This document shows, in pieces, positions 11,685-24,775 of a stretch of 64,000 nucleotides of DNA. Positions within the stretch are counted from its first letter, which is position 1. Every line of letters starts with the position of its first letter. The translations under genes and the position numbers were made by a program. The stretch lies in the NCBI GenBank assembly GCA_021399435.1, contig JAJTUP010000001.1, forward strand, positions 2,666,001 through 2,730,000, written 5' to 3'. A model generated the notes under the pieces. That model searched no databases and was not told where the DNA came from. It worked only from the letters and a program-made list of their open reading frames with translations. This DNA is from Diaporthe sp. PMI_573 (Eukaryota; Ascomycota; Sordariomycetes; Diaporthales; Diaporthaceae).

Positions 11685-14600
11685 TCATAACAGCAACTCT
11701 ACATCCTGGCGACCACGAGCTTTTCCGTTCACCACCAGTTCTGCCATTTGCTCATCTAACCACTCCAGTACTGCACGAAAGTTGGCCTGCTTCCTTCCCA
11801 GCACTAACCGGAAGGCCCGCAGACCGGTGGCTCTCACCTGCATCTTTGAGAGCTTACATTCGTATTTGGGATGCTTCAGCTTCCTCGACGGACTAGTCAG
11901 CAACAAGTACGCGACATCGAGAAGTCTGGAGATGGAGTCTATGATGAGCCGTGAGCCAGGTAATTTTTCTGACGGAAGACAACGCAAATATGCCCACGCC
12001 TTGGTGGCTGACTCTGTGAATGCCTCGTAAAGATTGCGTAGGACGGTGGACAACGTGTTGTACCGCGTATCATAAAACATCATGTTTGACTGGATCTTGA
12101 ATGTGTTTAGGAGTTTCCGCCCGAAGTTCTGACCTGGATGTCGGCTGAATTCAACAGTGAGAGAGTTTGAGATTGCTGAGTCTCTGAGCGGCGCGGCGGA
12201 GCTTGATCCCCTGTCTTTGGTGATATCAAGAGTTTGACAGTCAATCTGGATACCACAGTAAGGGAAGGTTTGGCAGTCTTGCTGGATCTTGGGCACTGGC
12301 ACGCCATCCACAGACATGTTGAAGTTGACCAGCGTTTTGCCGGGGCTAACCGAGACACCATATTGGGGCATTCCTCGCAGCATGACTCCCACAAAGTCAG
12401 ATGCCTTGTTCTTGTCTGTGGTTATGAGGAGGAAGTCGTCTATGAGCCGGAGAAGGAGGCAGTCGTCTACCTTCAAGAACTGCAGTTCCTTCTTTTCCAA
12501 GTCCGCATAGAAATAATTGCAGAGCATAGAGGAGATGACCGACCCTTGAGGGATACCGTTCTTCTGGCGGTAGTACTTCTTGCCAATCTTGACAAGATTC
12601 TCCTGAATGTGCGAGTCTATCAGCGCGAGTAGATCATTAGCGCGGTGCGATTTCCGGAAGACACTGTCAACATATACGGCGTTCTTCTTGCTGTGGATTG
12701 CCCCTCGCGCGATCAGTTGCAAAAATGTCGACTCGTCACCTCCCAATCTGGCTGAAGTGTGCCATCGTTTCATGACCTTGGATTTTGCCAAAATGCCACT
12801 TTCGTTGGGTTGGATCTCGACATGCTTGACCATGTCGTATCTGCCATGCGAGGGGATTGATCTAATCAATGAAATGACAGCAGCCTGTGGTATAGTATCG
12901 AAGGCAGCCTGCACATCAAGTTTGGCGAAGTAGAAAGGCATGTCGTTGTGGCCTAAAAGCTGCTTGAACATGTCAATGCGCTCGTAGATGTCCCCCACAG
13001 AGAACATGGCCGAGCCGAGACGGTTTCCATTGAGAACCTATCCAGTTTCCCTTAGTTCACGGGCAAGCTTTAAAGTGGGCAACGCTGGCTTACCGTCTCT
13101 AGCTTCAACATGCTATAGGCATGGCCCATGATAGCATTGATGCTCTGGCCCAAGACCTTTTTGTCCTTGGTCATCAGCATTCTTCGCCGCAAATTCGTGA
13201 TTGGCCGGACCGAGGCTTGCTTTGGGAGCAACCTGACTTGGCTGTACCCCAGTCGCCGAGAGTCAAGCTTCTTCAGAGCCTCATCAAACTTGACTTCCTC
13301 GAACAACTTGACCTTGAGCTCGGCCATGGCTGGCTCCGCAATGGATCTCCAAATATCGTGCCGGTAAAAGAATACCCGGTTTCGATGGGTATTCGACTCC
13401 GTGACATAGAAGTTGCTCCGGACCAAGGGTATTACTATCGAATCAAAAATGTAGTAGAGAAACTCGTACAGAATTTCGCTTCGCTTGCGGAAATCAGTCA
13501 GGCTACATTTGCGGGTTTTCGGCCCGCGAGGCTGTAGCCACTCAATTTGTGTGACCTGAGAAGGATTCAGTTTTGTGATTTGAAATAATGACGGACTACT
13601 AGTATGTTGTGTTTCCTCTTACCTTTAGGCCTTGCATGACCTCGTGGAGTGACAATGTTTCAAAACGCCTCAGCTTGATGAACCTGTCAACGTTTTTGAG
13701 TAACATGCCTCGGTTGTGAGTCTGAACATCGCCGTGACCCCAGAACTCGTGGGGAATGATTTTCGACAGGATAGCTTGGCAAAATGCCGAGACTTGGGAT
13801 ATCGGGGTAGCAAGCTCTGTCATGGACGAGAATTTCAAGGGGTTCACGGAGGAAGGTGTCGATCGAAACTTCTTACGATCCCTCGGACCCTTCCCCGAAA
13901 GCTTGCTCGTCGCGGAAGCGGTCTTAGCGCGGCCGCGCTGACGGCTTGCATGGCCGTCGGGTGTCTTCCGATGAACCTAAGACTTGTAAGTTTTCAGGTG
14001 ATAAAGCCTCACCACGGGCTGAGGCCGTATGCGTACCGGGCAGTAGTGCTGTAGCAATTCCACATAGGAACATCGAGCGTGCAAGGTTTGCAAATGCCGC
14101 ACCAGGTGCTCAGGCGTGCCTCTGAGTCGTTTGGGAGCTCGCACATCAAGAACATTGATGCAACCCTCCTTTCGAAACTTCTTGAGTATTTCTTCCTCTC
14201 GGAGGGTGTAGTCCTGAAATTTCTGGGCTGTCTGTGTGGAATCGACATGAGACGTGAACACATTATGCAGACCGAATTGACGAGGAAACATGTACATCAT
14301 CATTCGAAGCGTGTTGTCGGCTCCTGGGGAGTCTGAACTGTCTCTATTGCCAGGAGTGAGGGAGTCCTCGCTGGTACTAGACCCAGGGAATCTATTCAAA
14401 GCATCTTAAACATGTGAGCTCATATTTTTGCTGGCCGGCTAGCTGTCCCAGGAATTGAACTCACGGATGTGTCTCAACCCAAAGTGGACCAGTCCTCGGG
14501 CATTGAGCGTAGCTCTGGCATACAGCATGCGGCTTCTCACGAAATGGATGTCTGTGGGCTTCCGTTCGAATGCTGTTGTGTCGCCAGCTCCTTCTACCGG

Positions 14601-15644
14601 AGGCACCACGATCTGGGACGGAATGGGTTCGGATTCGAAGATGGGGGGTCCTGCCCGGCTCGTCAGATACCTATTCTGACAGTCTGAGAAAGGGCCTCTG
14701 ACCGCTCAATTGATAGTAACTGTTCTGTCCGACCCCAATGGGAATGAAAATCGCACATTCGAGCAGCAAGTTGATCATCATGCCCTCGCCCGCCCTGCCC
14801 AACAGCGAAAGCAACTGTGGCCATGGTGTCTGTTTCAAAACCGCAACACGTTCATTGGGGAAAACCTGTTTTGAGCTGTACAGGCCCTGGACTGAACATG
14901 ACTGATGCCTAGGGCCGGCATGCTTTTGGAAGCCGTCGCAGAGCAAGTGATGGGGCCTTGCACTGGGTACGACCTCTCTCTCGAAGAGTAGCCAAATGAT
15001 AAAGTCGACTATCTGCAGATTCCCGTCAGCTTCTGGCGTACAAGGTGTCGCAATAAGTATGAATGCCCTCTCGCACTGCTCCGATGACAGATTTTGGGCG
15101 AACCAACCTCAGTCTGACAATAAAGTGCACTATCGACACCACCAGAGAGCGGTATATTAGAACCGTCGCCCTTCTGTGAGTACTCGACCCATCGTTGGAA
15201 GCGATCATCCGGCTGTGCCTCTTTGAAGGCGGTCGGATAGCTGTGAGTAGCAACCAAAGTCGTGTCTAGGAGTCTGGCCAGTGAAGCGTGGATGTTGCCA
15301 AGGTCCTTCTCAGAATGCTGTGCCCCCGTATGTGCGTCCTCAGCTGCAGCTTGGTCGGCCTTGCCTACTGCAGAGATCTTCTTGCGGCGAATCTTTGACG
15401 ACGCTGGCAGGCTCTCGAGCACGTACTGCCGTAAGGTCAAGATGACAGGGTAATACTGAGCCAGCAACGTATGCTTCACAGCGGCGGCGGGCTGCAGATT
15501 TCCGGCATTGCCTTTCAGCTGCTTGACGGGTCGACCGCTGTCAGATAGCCCAGTTCGGACATGTTGCCCTGGGCCTCTCTTCCTCTTCCTCGGTACTTTG
15601 GAGTCTTGTTTTGGCCCAAACGTTCCAGCTGCTTGTGGAGGCAT
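11685..15644 (-). CDS. tert: telomerase reverse transcriptase (TERT), seven exons
   Basis: Minus-strand exons 15644-15108, 15012-14703, 14650-14465, 14404-14013, 13937-13623, 13555-13094 and 13037-11685 join in frame to 1184 residues, typical of filamentous fungal TERT. It copies the telomerase RNA template onto chromosome ends in the nucleus. The N-terminal TEN-like part includes YYPVILTLRQYVLESLPASS (about 58-77) and YYQLSG. The RNA-binding part includes FCQAILSKIIPHEFWG and motif T (KVTQIEWLQP, about 580). Motifs 1-2 read RLLPKQASVRPITNLRRRM (about 688). Motif A is FAKLDVQAAF with Asp775, motif B' is GIPQGS (895-900), and motif C is RLIDDF with Asp934 and Asp935, so the catalytic triad is complete. 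The start is the ATG at 15644. A GTG nine bases upstream extends the frame but is unlikely to start translation. Confidence 0.93.
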
Positions 15645-18600
15645 GATGGCCACAGGCTTGATGTGAATGCCGACGCAGCCTGAGCGGACTCAATGTCCCA
15701 CTTCCGCTCGAGTCACAGCGCAACTCCCGAGGTCTGAGACGCGGTATGTCATCAGCCTTGGAACTGGCTCTTTGACCATCCTTTAGTCCTTGCCCTCGCC
15801 CACAGATGATGATCCACAGGCAGGTGCTGTGATGCGTGGCCTAGCCGGGGGGGAGAAATGGCAGGAGTGGCGAACTAATCAACTGCCGAAGCTGAAGCTA
15901 GAGCCGAAAGAACCACAGACGCACGATGGGGACGTGATGATGGTCTTGGGCTAAGGTGGTGGTGGGTTGGATTCATCGGACGACTTGATTTGGTATTGTT
16001 TTCTGGTGATGTTTAGGGGGTGGAGAGATGCGTAGCGCGCCGGACGCGTACCGTTGCTCCGCCGCCCAAGTGCAAGTGTCTCGGCGCGCCCATGCAAATA
16101 CGACAGAGGCGTCGGAGATTTCGCCTTCTAGCACTGGACGCTTGGGCCACAATGGGGCTGTCCCCACCTGGGCGAGCCCCCGGACGCCAACTCTCAGCGA
16201 CACCTGAAAGGAGGTGGTGCCTTAGCAAAGGACTCGGCGTTTATTACTGTGTATTACGCTCTGCTGTTCTGGACGATGAGATACTCGTGTGCTGTTCTAC
16301 CTAGAGTGCACCATGAGACAGGTGCTCGGTTAGAAGTCTGCGCAGCACTGTCATTTACGCATCTGACGGTGCTCGAATGATCGTCCAATGCCCACAGCTT
16401 ACTGTACCGTACCAGGCCTGATCAGATGGTTGCTGCTACTGCAACCTACCCAACCTAGGATGGCAGCAATGGACCCTGTGGGCTGGGACGGGTCCAATAT
16501 CTCGTCTCTGTCCGCACACACGTCAGTCTAATTGCGAGATGGGCACCTTTTCTGCAGCATAACCCTCAACTAGACTGAATGCTACTGCATGTTTGCCAGC
16601 ATCTCATGGCGGATGGAAGCGGGATCCTGGAACTTGCGATGGCGGTCATCTCGCGCTTCCTTCAAGGAGAGCCCCGACGAGCTGACGAGATGACGGGCAA
16701 AACAAAAACGCAAAAAAAGTAAAATGGAAGGCGGCAGTCTGATGCTAGGTTGACCAGGCTACCGAAGGTGGCACAGGGAACAGTCGATCGCTTCTGTCGC
16801 GGAAGCATGTGGCTGTGGAATCCCCAGGGTGGTGGGTCAACAAGCTCCTCCCATGTCCGGCCCCGTCTCAACCCGCCCCAGGGGTCATTACGGCCGTCAT
16901 GCGACCGTATCATCGCGACGGTGCCTGCGCCATGTAGGCGGGAGATGCTCATTCGAGGCAGGAGACGAGTTTAACTCGGACTCGTGGCGGACGAGCACAC
17001 GTTTGTAAACCCATGGCGATGCAGCAGACACGGGAGTGACGTGCTCCGGATCACGCCCAATTCAATTGCTGTAGCTGAGCACAGGACTCGAGGGGCTCTG
17101 TAGTCTGAACCTTGAAGTGTGACCTCCAGCCTCTGAACTCTGGGTTTTGCCATCAAGTTCCTGGCAGTATTAGCATGGAGGATATAGCAGCCAAGCCAGA
17201 CTCTAAACGCGAGGTTATTCTGTCCTGGAAACGTTGACGACAGACCGAAACAAAAAGCATGGTGTCCATGTTGGTTCATCCCTTGCATCCCGGTGGGCTT
17301 CGCCCGCTTCCCGATTGGGAAGCACAACAGGTACTGCTCGTCGCTGGACGCGGAATACAGCTGTCAGTTGGTCTCTTAAAAGGTGCTTGCGACTCTCGCC
17401 GAAAATGCAAGCAATAAGTCGCACGACCTGGGCCGGATCTGCAGAAAGGGATGCCGCTGTAGTGTGTATGGTGATGACTCCTCCCAATTGATCCCATGTA
17501 CCTCACAAGCTACCTAGGCACACAGTAGACTACATAATAAGCCTGACAGAACCGGGGCCGCTGCTGCGGGTGAGCGGCCCCTCGAGGGGCCAGCAACGCC
17601 GTGTGATCTGTGTCCTCATCGCAGCCCTGCATTGTCCTCGGCACCTGCTCAGCCATTTCACCTTCATTCCATGCCGCGCTGCAGATCCATAAGGTCATTT
17701 CCTCTGCATTTGTTGGCCACGGGCGTCTGATCCGATCCGATCTGCCTCTGGACGTGGCGGCCAATCCTTGTTGGACTGCGCAGTGAGAGGAGCAGTTGTG
17801 CAGCCCAACAACGCAGGTGAGGTGGTAAGCTGCAGGTGTTAGATTGGACGGCTGCGGGCAGCAGGGCAAACAGGCGACCACAGAAGCCACGACAACGAGG
17901 GACAGGGTGCAGTAGCGAGCTGCACCGCCTGGGCTTGTCAGATACTTATCAATCGGGCTGCGCCAATATCAGAGCGACAGAGCAGCAGTTCTCGGCTGAT
18001 AAAGTGTGCTGCATTCCTGGTTCTGATGTTGGTCCATGTGTGCACTCCTCCCGCCGCCCTCCCACCCTGCCACCCCGGTCTCCACGCTGCATTGTCACCC
18101 AACGGCCAAGTCTGCGTGTAATCGGGGAGCAAGGCAGAAGAATAAGCGAGCCGAGGTGGAGGGCCGCGATAGGATACGATACGCTACAGCCCTGTGATTG
18201 ATTGCGCCCGTATGTCCACACAGGACCAACTGCGAGTTCGTGGACCTACGTGGTCGAGACAGCTGACGGGAGGCACCGTTTCGCAGGACGTTCTCTCTGC
18301 GGTATCCTGGCGCCCGGGGCGGGCCAGTCAACATTGAACGGGCTCCCTTGCGATATCCCGTCCACCCACCACCCACACCACCCACCACCACCACCGTGTG
18401 CCAGGGGGCAGCCTGGTCGCCGTTTGGGCCAACCTAAACCTTCAAACAACCATCACCCACTCACGTTGCACGCCAGCCCATCAATGCTCCCGAGCCCTGA
18501 CAGCCCATCTTCCCCAACCTTTCTGCGCTGAGCACTGCATGGTTTCCTGACGTTCCCTGGCCTCCACTCGATCCAGAGTTGCGTCAACACGTCCGCCCAC

Positions 18601-18702
18601 AGCCACTGCCAGGCGGCGCCCCATCCGTTTCACCCGCCCAGGAGCCAGGAGAGAGTGGACGAGCCCGAGCTCATTTGCCCCAGGAGGGATGTTCAGGCCA
18701 AA
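15645..18702. other. divergent intergenic region (tert / RhoGEF)
   Basis: Three kilobases between two divergently transcribed genes. No coding region recognised. 18340-18480 is a CACC-rich pyrimidine-biased stretch (repeated CCACC units) leading into the RhoGEF leader. Short words such as GTACCGTACC (16400) and CTACCTAGG (17512) match the motif seen in other intergenic tracts of the window. Confidence 0.5.
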
Positions 18703-21700
18703 ATGGACGGAGGCAATCGAGAAGAGGAGGGTCTTCGCCAAATGCAAGGCCCTGGCCTGGCGGTAGCTTCTTCCTCCCAGTCGCCCTACCCGGCCTATTC
18801 CCACGACAACGGCGACCTATCCGCCCACCTCGCTCCCTCCCGACAGCAGCACGACCACTACGACCACTACGACCCCCACGACGACCCAAACAACCCTCGC
18901 GCCGATTCCCATCACGCCCTCCTCCACGAGTCTCCCACCTCCATCTCTGTCACAACTTATGCCGCCCGCAACTTCCAAGCTGTAGCTTCAAATGCTACTT
19001 TCCCCGCCCAGGGAGGAGCGTTTGGCAGCCCAGACGATTTCTATCGCAGTTATCGAGGCGTCGACATCGCCAACGACTTACCGTCCCATGACCCAATGGC
19101 CTCGGCCGTGCCCAACACCCGTCAGCCCCCAGCCTCACGGTCGAATAGCAATGCTGCCTCGTCCAAGCCCCCGGCTGGACCAGGCACCCGGCTCGGCACC
19201 AGGCCGATGTTTCGCTCCGCTTCCAATCCTGTCGACGACAGATTCGCGGCCGGCGATGGGCCCAGGATGCGGTCGGCCACCGGCACTGGCAGCACCCTCC
19301 CGCCCTCTACTGCTCGGGCAAGCGTAAAAGACATGAAAAAGAAGTTCGAACAGAAGGGGCCAACGTCCTCGCCCGACCCACGGCGAGCCGTATCGCGAAC
19401 TAACACCAATGCCAAGGATGGCGCTGTAAATGGGGCAAATGGGCGCGCCGCGGTCGGAAGTGCACAGTCATATTCATCGTTACGTACGACCGGGACGAAT
19501 CCATCCAGATCCAGCTCGTCTCGTGGTACGCAGCGGACGAAATTCCTCGCCGAGGACCAAGTCTCGTCGAATTCTCAGTCCTTCGCGAGCCGGATTAATA
19601 GACCAACAAGAGGCACCGCCGCGTCCACTGCGCATGGTTCGAGGTCCATGACTCACTTATCACCCACGACATCGCCGATTCAACAACCGAACCCTTTCCC
19701 CTCTGACTCGGAGGGACCTCTCTTGTTTGGCGAGATACGACAAGGCGACCTCGACGCCGAAACGCCTGGATACGGCATAGAGAGCCTCTCAGACTCGACG
19801 GCGGATAACCCCATGTGGCAACATCAGCGTACTCAATCAGATGCTTTGGCAGAGCCTGCATCACCGACTGACTGGTACCGTGGGGCCACCTCTCCGCAAA
19901 AGAATGGTTTGCCCGACCTGGACAGCCCCGGAAAGTCCCATGGCAGGTCGCAGAGTGATCTCGCTGGGGCTAAACTGCCCCCAATCAACACTAATGCACA
20001 ATTCCGAAGACATTTAGATCAATCACCTTCACCACACGCATCAGGCTCGTCTCGGCTACCTGTCTCGGTCAAAAAGCTGAGCTCGGACTCGAACTCTGCT
20101 AGTCCTGCCTCCACACGGTCTAACTCGCCGGCCGGGTCAAGGCGAGTGGCACCTAGTGGTAGGACATCACGGCAACAGGGCACTCCAACATCGCGCGCCA
20201 AGACCCCAGTTACCCGGTCAAAGACACCGACCGTCAGCACGCCTTCCGCCCGTAAGACGGCAACGCCCACGCCAGGCTCAAACAATGCACGACTGGCGGC
20301 CAACCTATCACCAGCGGCGAAAAACTCTCCTCCACTCCGAAGTTCCAGGCCTCGCCAGCCAGTTTCTGAAGCGACAACGGCAGCCTCTAGGCTGAAAGCC
20401 GTTGACCAGTCCAAGCCTCCACACAAGAATGGAGTCCGGCCAACGGCCAGGCCGGAGACGAGGCAAGAAACGCCGTCAAGTCGAAGGAGGAAGCTGTCCT
20501 TGGGCGGTCCCGTCGACTTTGCCGAGCGGCGAGAGACAATCAAGCTCAAATACAGCAAGTCAATCCGTGAGACTGAGGCCAAGCAGGCACGAGAAGCCGC
20601 CGCGGAGAGGAGGAAGAAGGAACTGGAGGCTGCTGCGAAGGCCAAAGCGCGCGCGCAAGCTAGAGCTCAAGCACAAGCTGCAGCGGCCGAGGCTGCAGCT
20701 GCCTCTGCCCGAGCCAAAGAGCGGGCGAAGCCCACTGATCCCATACAGCGCGAAGACACACAGGCCACGCCCGGAGCTGCACCAACGAGCGAGCCGTCCT
20801 TAACGGTCGATGTCAAGACACCACCGAGTCCCGTCCGTGCGAACCCGCCTGCCTTGGTGCTCGATTCGCCGACTCTAGGACTCCCAGGCACCTTTCCGAG
20901 CTTTGGTTCACCGCCCCTGGACCATGACGAGGCGCCTCCGTCCGCTATATCGGAAACAAGTGCAATCACTGAGTTTGACAACGAAGCGCAGACAGAGCCA
21001 CCTGTACCTGAGCAGTCAGTGCATGTGCCGGGTCCGCAAGGCTGGTCATGTGTCAGCGGTGTTGAGGTTGGGGAACAGCCTCCCCCGCAGCTAACGCCAG
21101 GCTACGAGAGAGCAACGTACCGTGACCCGTTTGAGGACATTGTGGATCATGAGACTGTCTCCATCAAAATATCACTGGATCCCTCGTCACCTCGCACCTC
21201 CACACAGGAACCAGCATCTGTCAACGGGTTCGAGGCTGAGCCCCCTATACCTGGCGCATTTGGAGATGACCTTGAGCATGAACCAGAGCGCGATCCTCAA
21301 CAATATCTCGATGACAGAGCAGAGGCGGAGCCAGTGTCTGAGGTTGCTGGCGAGCACTTGACTGAGCCGAATATTGAGCAGCGTGCACCGGCCAGCCGAG
21401 TGGAGGATGAGTACGAACCTCAACCGTACGTTGCACAACCATATCAGACGACTACTGTGACTATCATCAGTCGCGATGCTGGCTTTGGGCCCCCCACCTA
21501 CGCTGAGCAAGCTGCACGGAATATGCTGTCGGAACAGGAGCCACGGATGGATTCTCTCGAGGAGTTCTACACCGGGCCACGGCTGAACGACAACATATCA
21601 AGTCTGAGGGATTCCACCTTCACAACTTCGGATGCGGGCACCTCGGAGGGACCATCAGGGTCTGCTGATGCGCATAACACTCCTGATACGTCCAACAGCC

Positions 21701-24700
21701 TCAACGTTCCTTCAATGATGACGCCAGCCAATAGGTCCAGTCAACAGTCGATATGGACCGACATCTCATACAGTAGTCGAGACTCCATGACCCGGCGTCT
21801 TGACTACCTTGACGAGCAAAGACACAGTGGTGCCGACGAATCACGACCTCAATCAGTGAGGGATGATGAACCGACATACCAGCATCGGTACTTCGCGGGC
21901 AGCTTTAGTCATGATAGAGACGACGACACATTATCTGAGCAAAATCGTCATCCACGGCTGCCACATCTCGACACGGGATCAGGAATATCAGCAAACTATG
22001 ACACTGAGAATGAGCATGCATCGTACGTCCCAAGATTACCGGATCATTCTCCACCCCCGCCCCCAGAGGATGCTTCACGGCCCACCAGCGGATACTATGA
22101 CGGACAGAGCGACGCTCACAGACCTGACAGTGCTTTGACAAGGGATGATCATGGATCAATCAGCTTTCCCCTATCCCGAAGGGACAGTGAAGAGTACCAC
22201 AACCAATCCTCGACTTCACAGTCGCCCGACGGACGCTCGTTGGCCACAGATGGTGCGACTCCTGCCCAAACTCCTGTGGACGGCGACGGGAAGGCGTCTG
22301 TAAATGCAGACGACAAGCATGAGTCTGCAGGCAAGGGAAAGAACCGCCTACACCAGCGATCCATGGTCATCAAAGAGCTCGTGGACACTGAAGCGGTGTT
22401 TGTGAGGGACATGAATGTCATCGAGGAGATCTACAAGGGCACGGCAGAGGCATGCCCGCAGCTCGACGACAAGACGATCAAGCTGATCTTCCGCAACACT
22501 GACGAGATTATAAATTTTCACACGACATTTCTGAGCGAGCTCAAGGACGGCGTCACGAGCGTGTACGTGCCGAAAGGTCGGCGGTCTCCTGTCATGAAGG
22601 ACGATACAACCATGTCAGATGCCACCACAATCCGATCGGTTGCTTCGACGGCCCCATCTGCTGTGCCCTCGACTGCAGCCTCGTCGACGACGGCGGTCTC
22701 TCTTTCTGGCATAACCGTGATAAATGGGGACACAGAAGACGCCAAGGACCGACAGACCATTATTGGGCCGGCCTTCGTCAGAAACATAGAGCAGATGAAG
22801 GCAGCACACGAGGGATTCCTCCGGACCAGCGATGTTGCCAGCAAGCGCCTGATCGACATTCAGCAGGATCCCACAGTCAAGGTTTGGTTGAACGAGTGCA
22901 ATGAAGTCGCCAAGGATTTGACAGCGGCTTGGAACTTGGATTCACTCCTGATCAAACCAATGCAGAGGATCACCAAATATCCGAACTTGATCTCCCAGTT
23001 GCTCCAATACACCCCCGAGGACCATCCCGACCGAGAGGGGCTCTTGAACGCGAGGGCAACAGTTGAGAATGCGATCTTGGAGATCAACAAGACGAAGAAG
23101 AACTTCGAGCTTGTTGGTCAGATCGTAGGCAGGAAGCGCAAAGAGTCAGATGTGAAAGCTGGGTTTGCCAGAGCTTTTGGCAAGAGAGTGGACAAGCTAC
23201 AGACCTCGAGCAACAGGCCACCAGAAGACCCTGAGTACCTCAAGTACAACGAAAAGTTCAGCGATGACTACCTGCGGCTGCAGGTTGTTCTCCGAGACGT
23301 CGAGTTCTACACGAGGCAGGTTTCCACTTACGTCCAAGCGTTCCTGGATTACCTATCTGCCATTGAGCTAGTGACTCGTCTACAGCCAGGTCCCTATCCA
23401 GAACTGGAGAGCAAATGGGTCCAATTCAATGTTTCTATGAGAGACATTAAGAAGGTGGCCTTGGATCAGCACGTAAGCAACCCCATCTTAGTATCCACCC
23501 ATTCAATTGCTAATTTTGTGGCAGCTGTTACAAATCCGGAAACATGTCATTGAGCCGTTTGAGCTTGTTATTAGAAGTTACCAGAACCCGCTCTTGGCGA
23601 TGAAGAAGCGCAACAAAAGGAGGCTTGACTACGAGAAATCTGTCCAGCTCAAGAAGAGCGGCAAGAAGCTGGACAAGCAGCTTACGGAACTGGTGGAGCA
23701 CTACGAGGCTCTGAACGACACCTTGAAGAAAGAATTGCCCCAACTGTCTGCTCTTACGGAGAAGGTTGGCAACATCTGTCTCGAGAACATGATCAACATC
23801 CAGGCGAAATGGTGGCAAATATGGAAGGAAAAGATCCGCGTTGTAGCCTCCATCACTGACCTGCCGGAGGTCAACGAGATAGTGAGCACCTTCAACCGCG
23901 ACTTCAGAGACATGGAGGAACAGATCATGGGCCTGGGTATCCTCAACCCGACTGTGAAGACCAGGACATCACAGTCAACAATTGACGACCACCCAGCCCC
24001 CAAGATCAAGTCAAGGCCTTCTGACCTCGGAACGCCCCGGGGCCGTGGCTTGTCTGTCACGAGCGATCAGGCGCCGACTCTGCCAGCACCGGATTTCGTC
24101 AGACAGCACAGTGGGAACCTGGCAAGGTCGCCCTCGGCGGCCGCGGCCGGCTCCAGTTACTTCTACCGCGACTATTACCACGGCCTCAACTCGCGCGGCC
24201 CAGCATCACCCACATCATCTGATTTTTCGAACCCCCCGCGCTCCTTCCCGGCCATGACGCCGCGTCCGAGCACTGGACGCAGCTTTGACTCTGCCGGAGT
24301 TCCAAGACCAAGCATCGACTCAGCGGCCCCTGTACATGTGCGACGCGATTCGAATTCGACAGGCAATGCGCCAACATCTGCCTCTGATGGACGTCGGGGA
24401 TCGGGGCTGTTCCACTCAGCCATGCCCTTGACAGAGAGCACAGAAGAACTGCAGCGTGGCTCGTCACGGGCATCCTCCCGCGAGCGCTATATCTCGAAGG
24501 GTTATAATGTCCTATGGCTCGCAGCATCGCTCTTCGAATTCAATATCGAGACTACGAAGCATGAGGCTGGTTATCCTTATCTGACATACCAAGCCGGTGA
24601 AGTAAGTTTGCATTCCAATCGGCTATGCGCATCAGAAGCTAACTATGGACCCTCCTAGATTTTTGATGTCATTGCCGAGAAGGGCGAGTTGTGGCTAGCC

Positions 24701-24775
24701 AAGAATCAGGACGACCCCAGTGATTTAGTTGGCTGGATCTGGTCCAAGCACTTTGCCAAATTGGCAGACTCTTGA
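18703..24775 (+). CDS. Rho guanine nucleotide exchange factor with DH, BAR and SH3 domains
   Basis: Exons 18703-23472, 23525-24601 and 24659-24775 join in phase to 1987 residues. The DH domain (about 1220-1480) catalyses GDP release from Rho/Cdc42-type GTPases. It starts RSMVIKELVDTEAVFVRDMN and carries KPMQRITKYPNLISQLL near its end. A BAR-like coiled membrane-binding region follows (about 1486-1750, starting GFARAFGKRVDKLQTSSN). The C-terminus is an SH3-like domain (about 1930-1985: AASLFEFN, LTYQAGEIFDVI, GWIWSKHFAKL), completed only by the last exon. This order resembles animal Tuba (DNMBP) and fission yeast Gef1, so a cortical polarity role is inferred. Residues 1-1200 are disordered, Ser/Pro-rich, with an Ala/Lys/Arg coiled stretch near 615-680. 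A Ser/Thr/Ala-rich insertion (about 1290-1345) interrupts the DH domain. The ATG at 18703 is preceded by CAAA; an upstream GTG is not a likely start. Confidence 0.88.

Noticed and set aside
14435..14475. tRNA-like T-loop sequence (GTTCAATTCC on the minus strand)
   Set aside because: The T stem does not pair and no acceptor stem can be formed; it is intron 3 of tert.
11685..15644. Reverse transcriptase of a retrotransposon
   Set aside because: The N-terminal TEN-like region, motif T, TERT-type motif C (RLIDDF) and seven-exon structure identify telomerase; no integrase, RNase H or terminal repeats are seen.
18655..18702. GTG-initiated N-terminal extension of the Rho exchange factor
   Set aside because: A fungal nuclear gene is expected to start at ATG, and the ATG at 18703 has good context.
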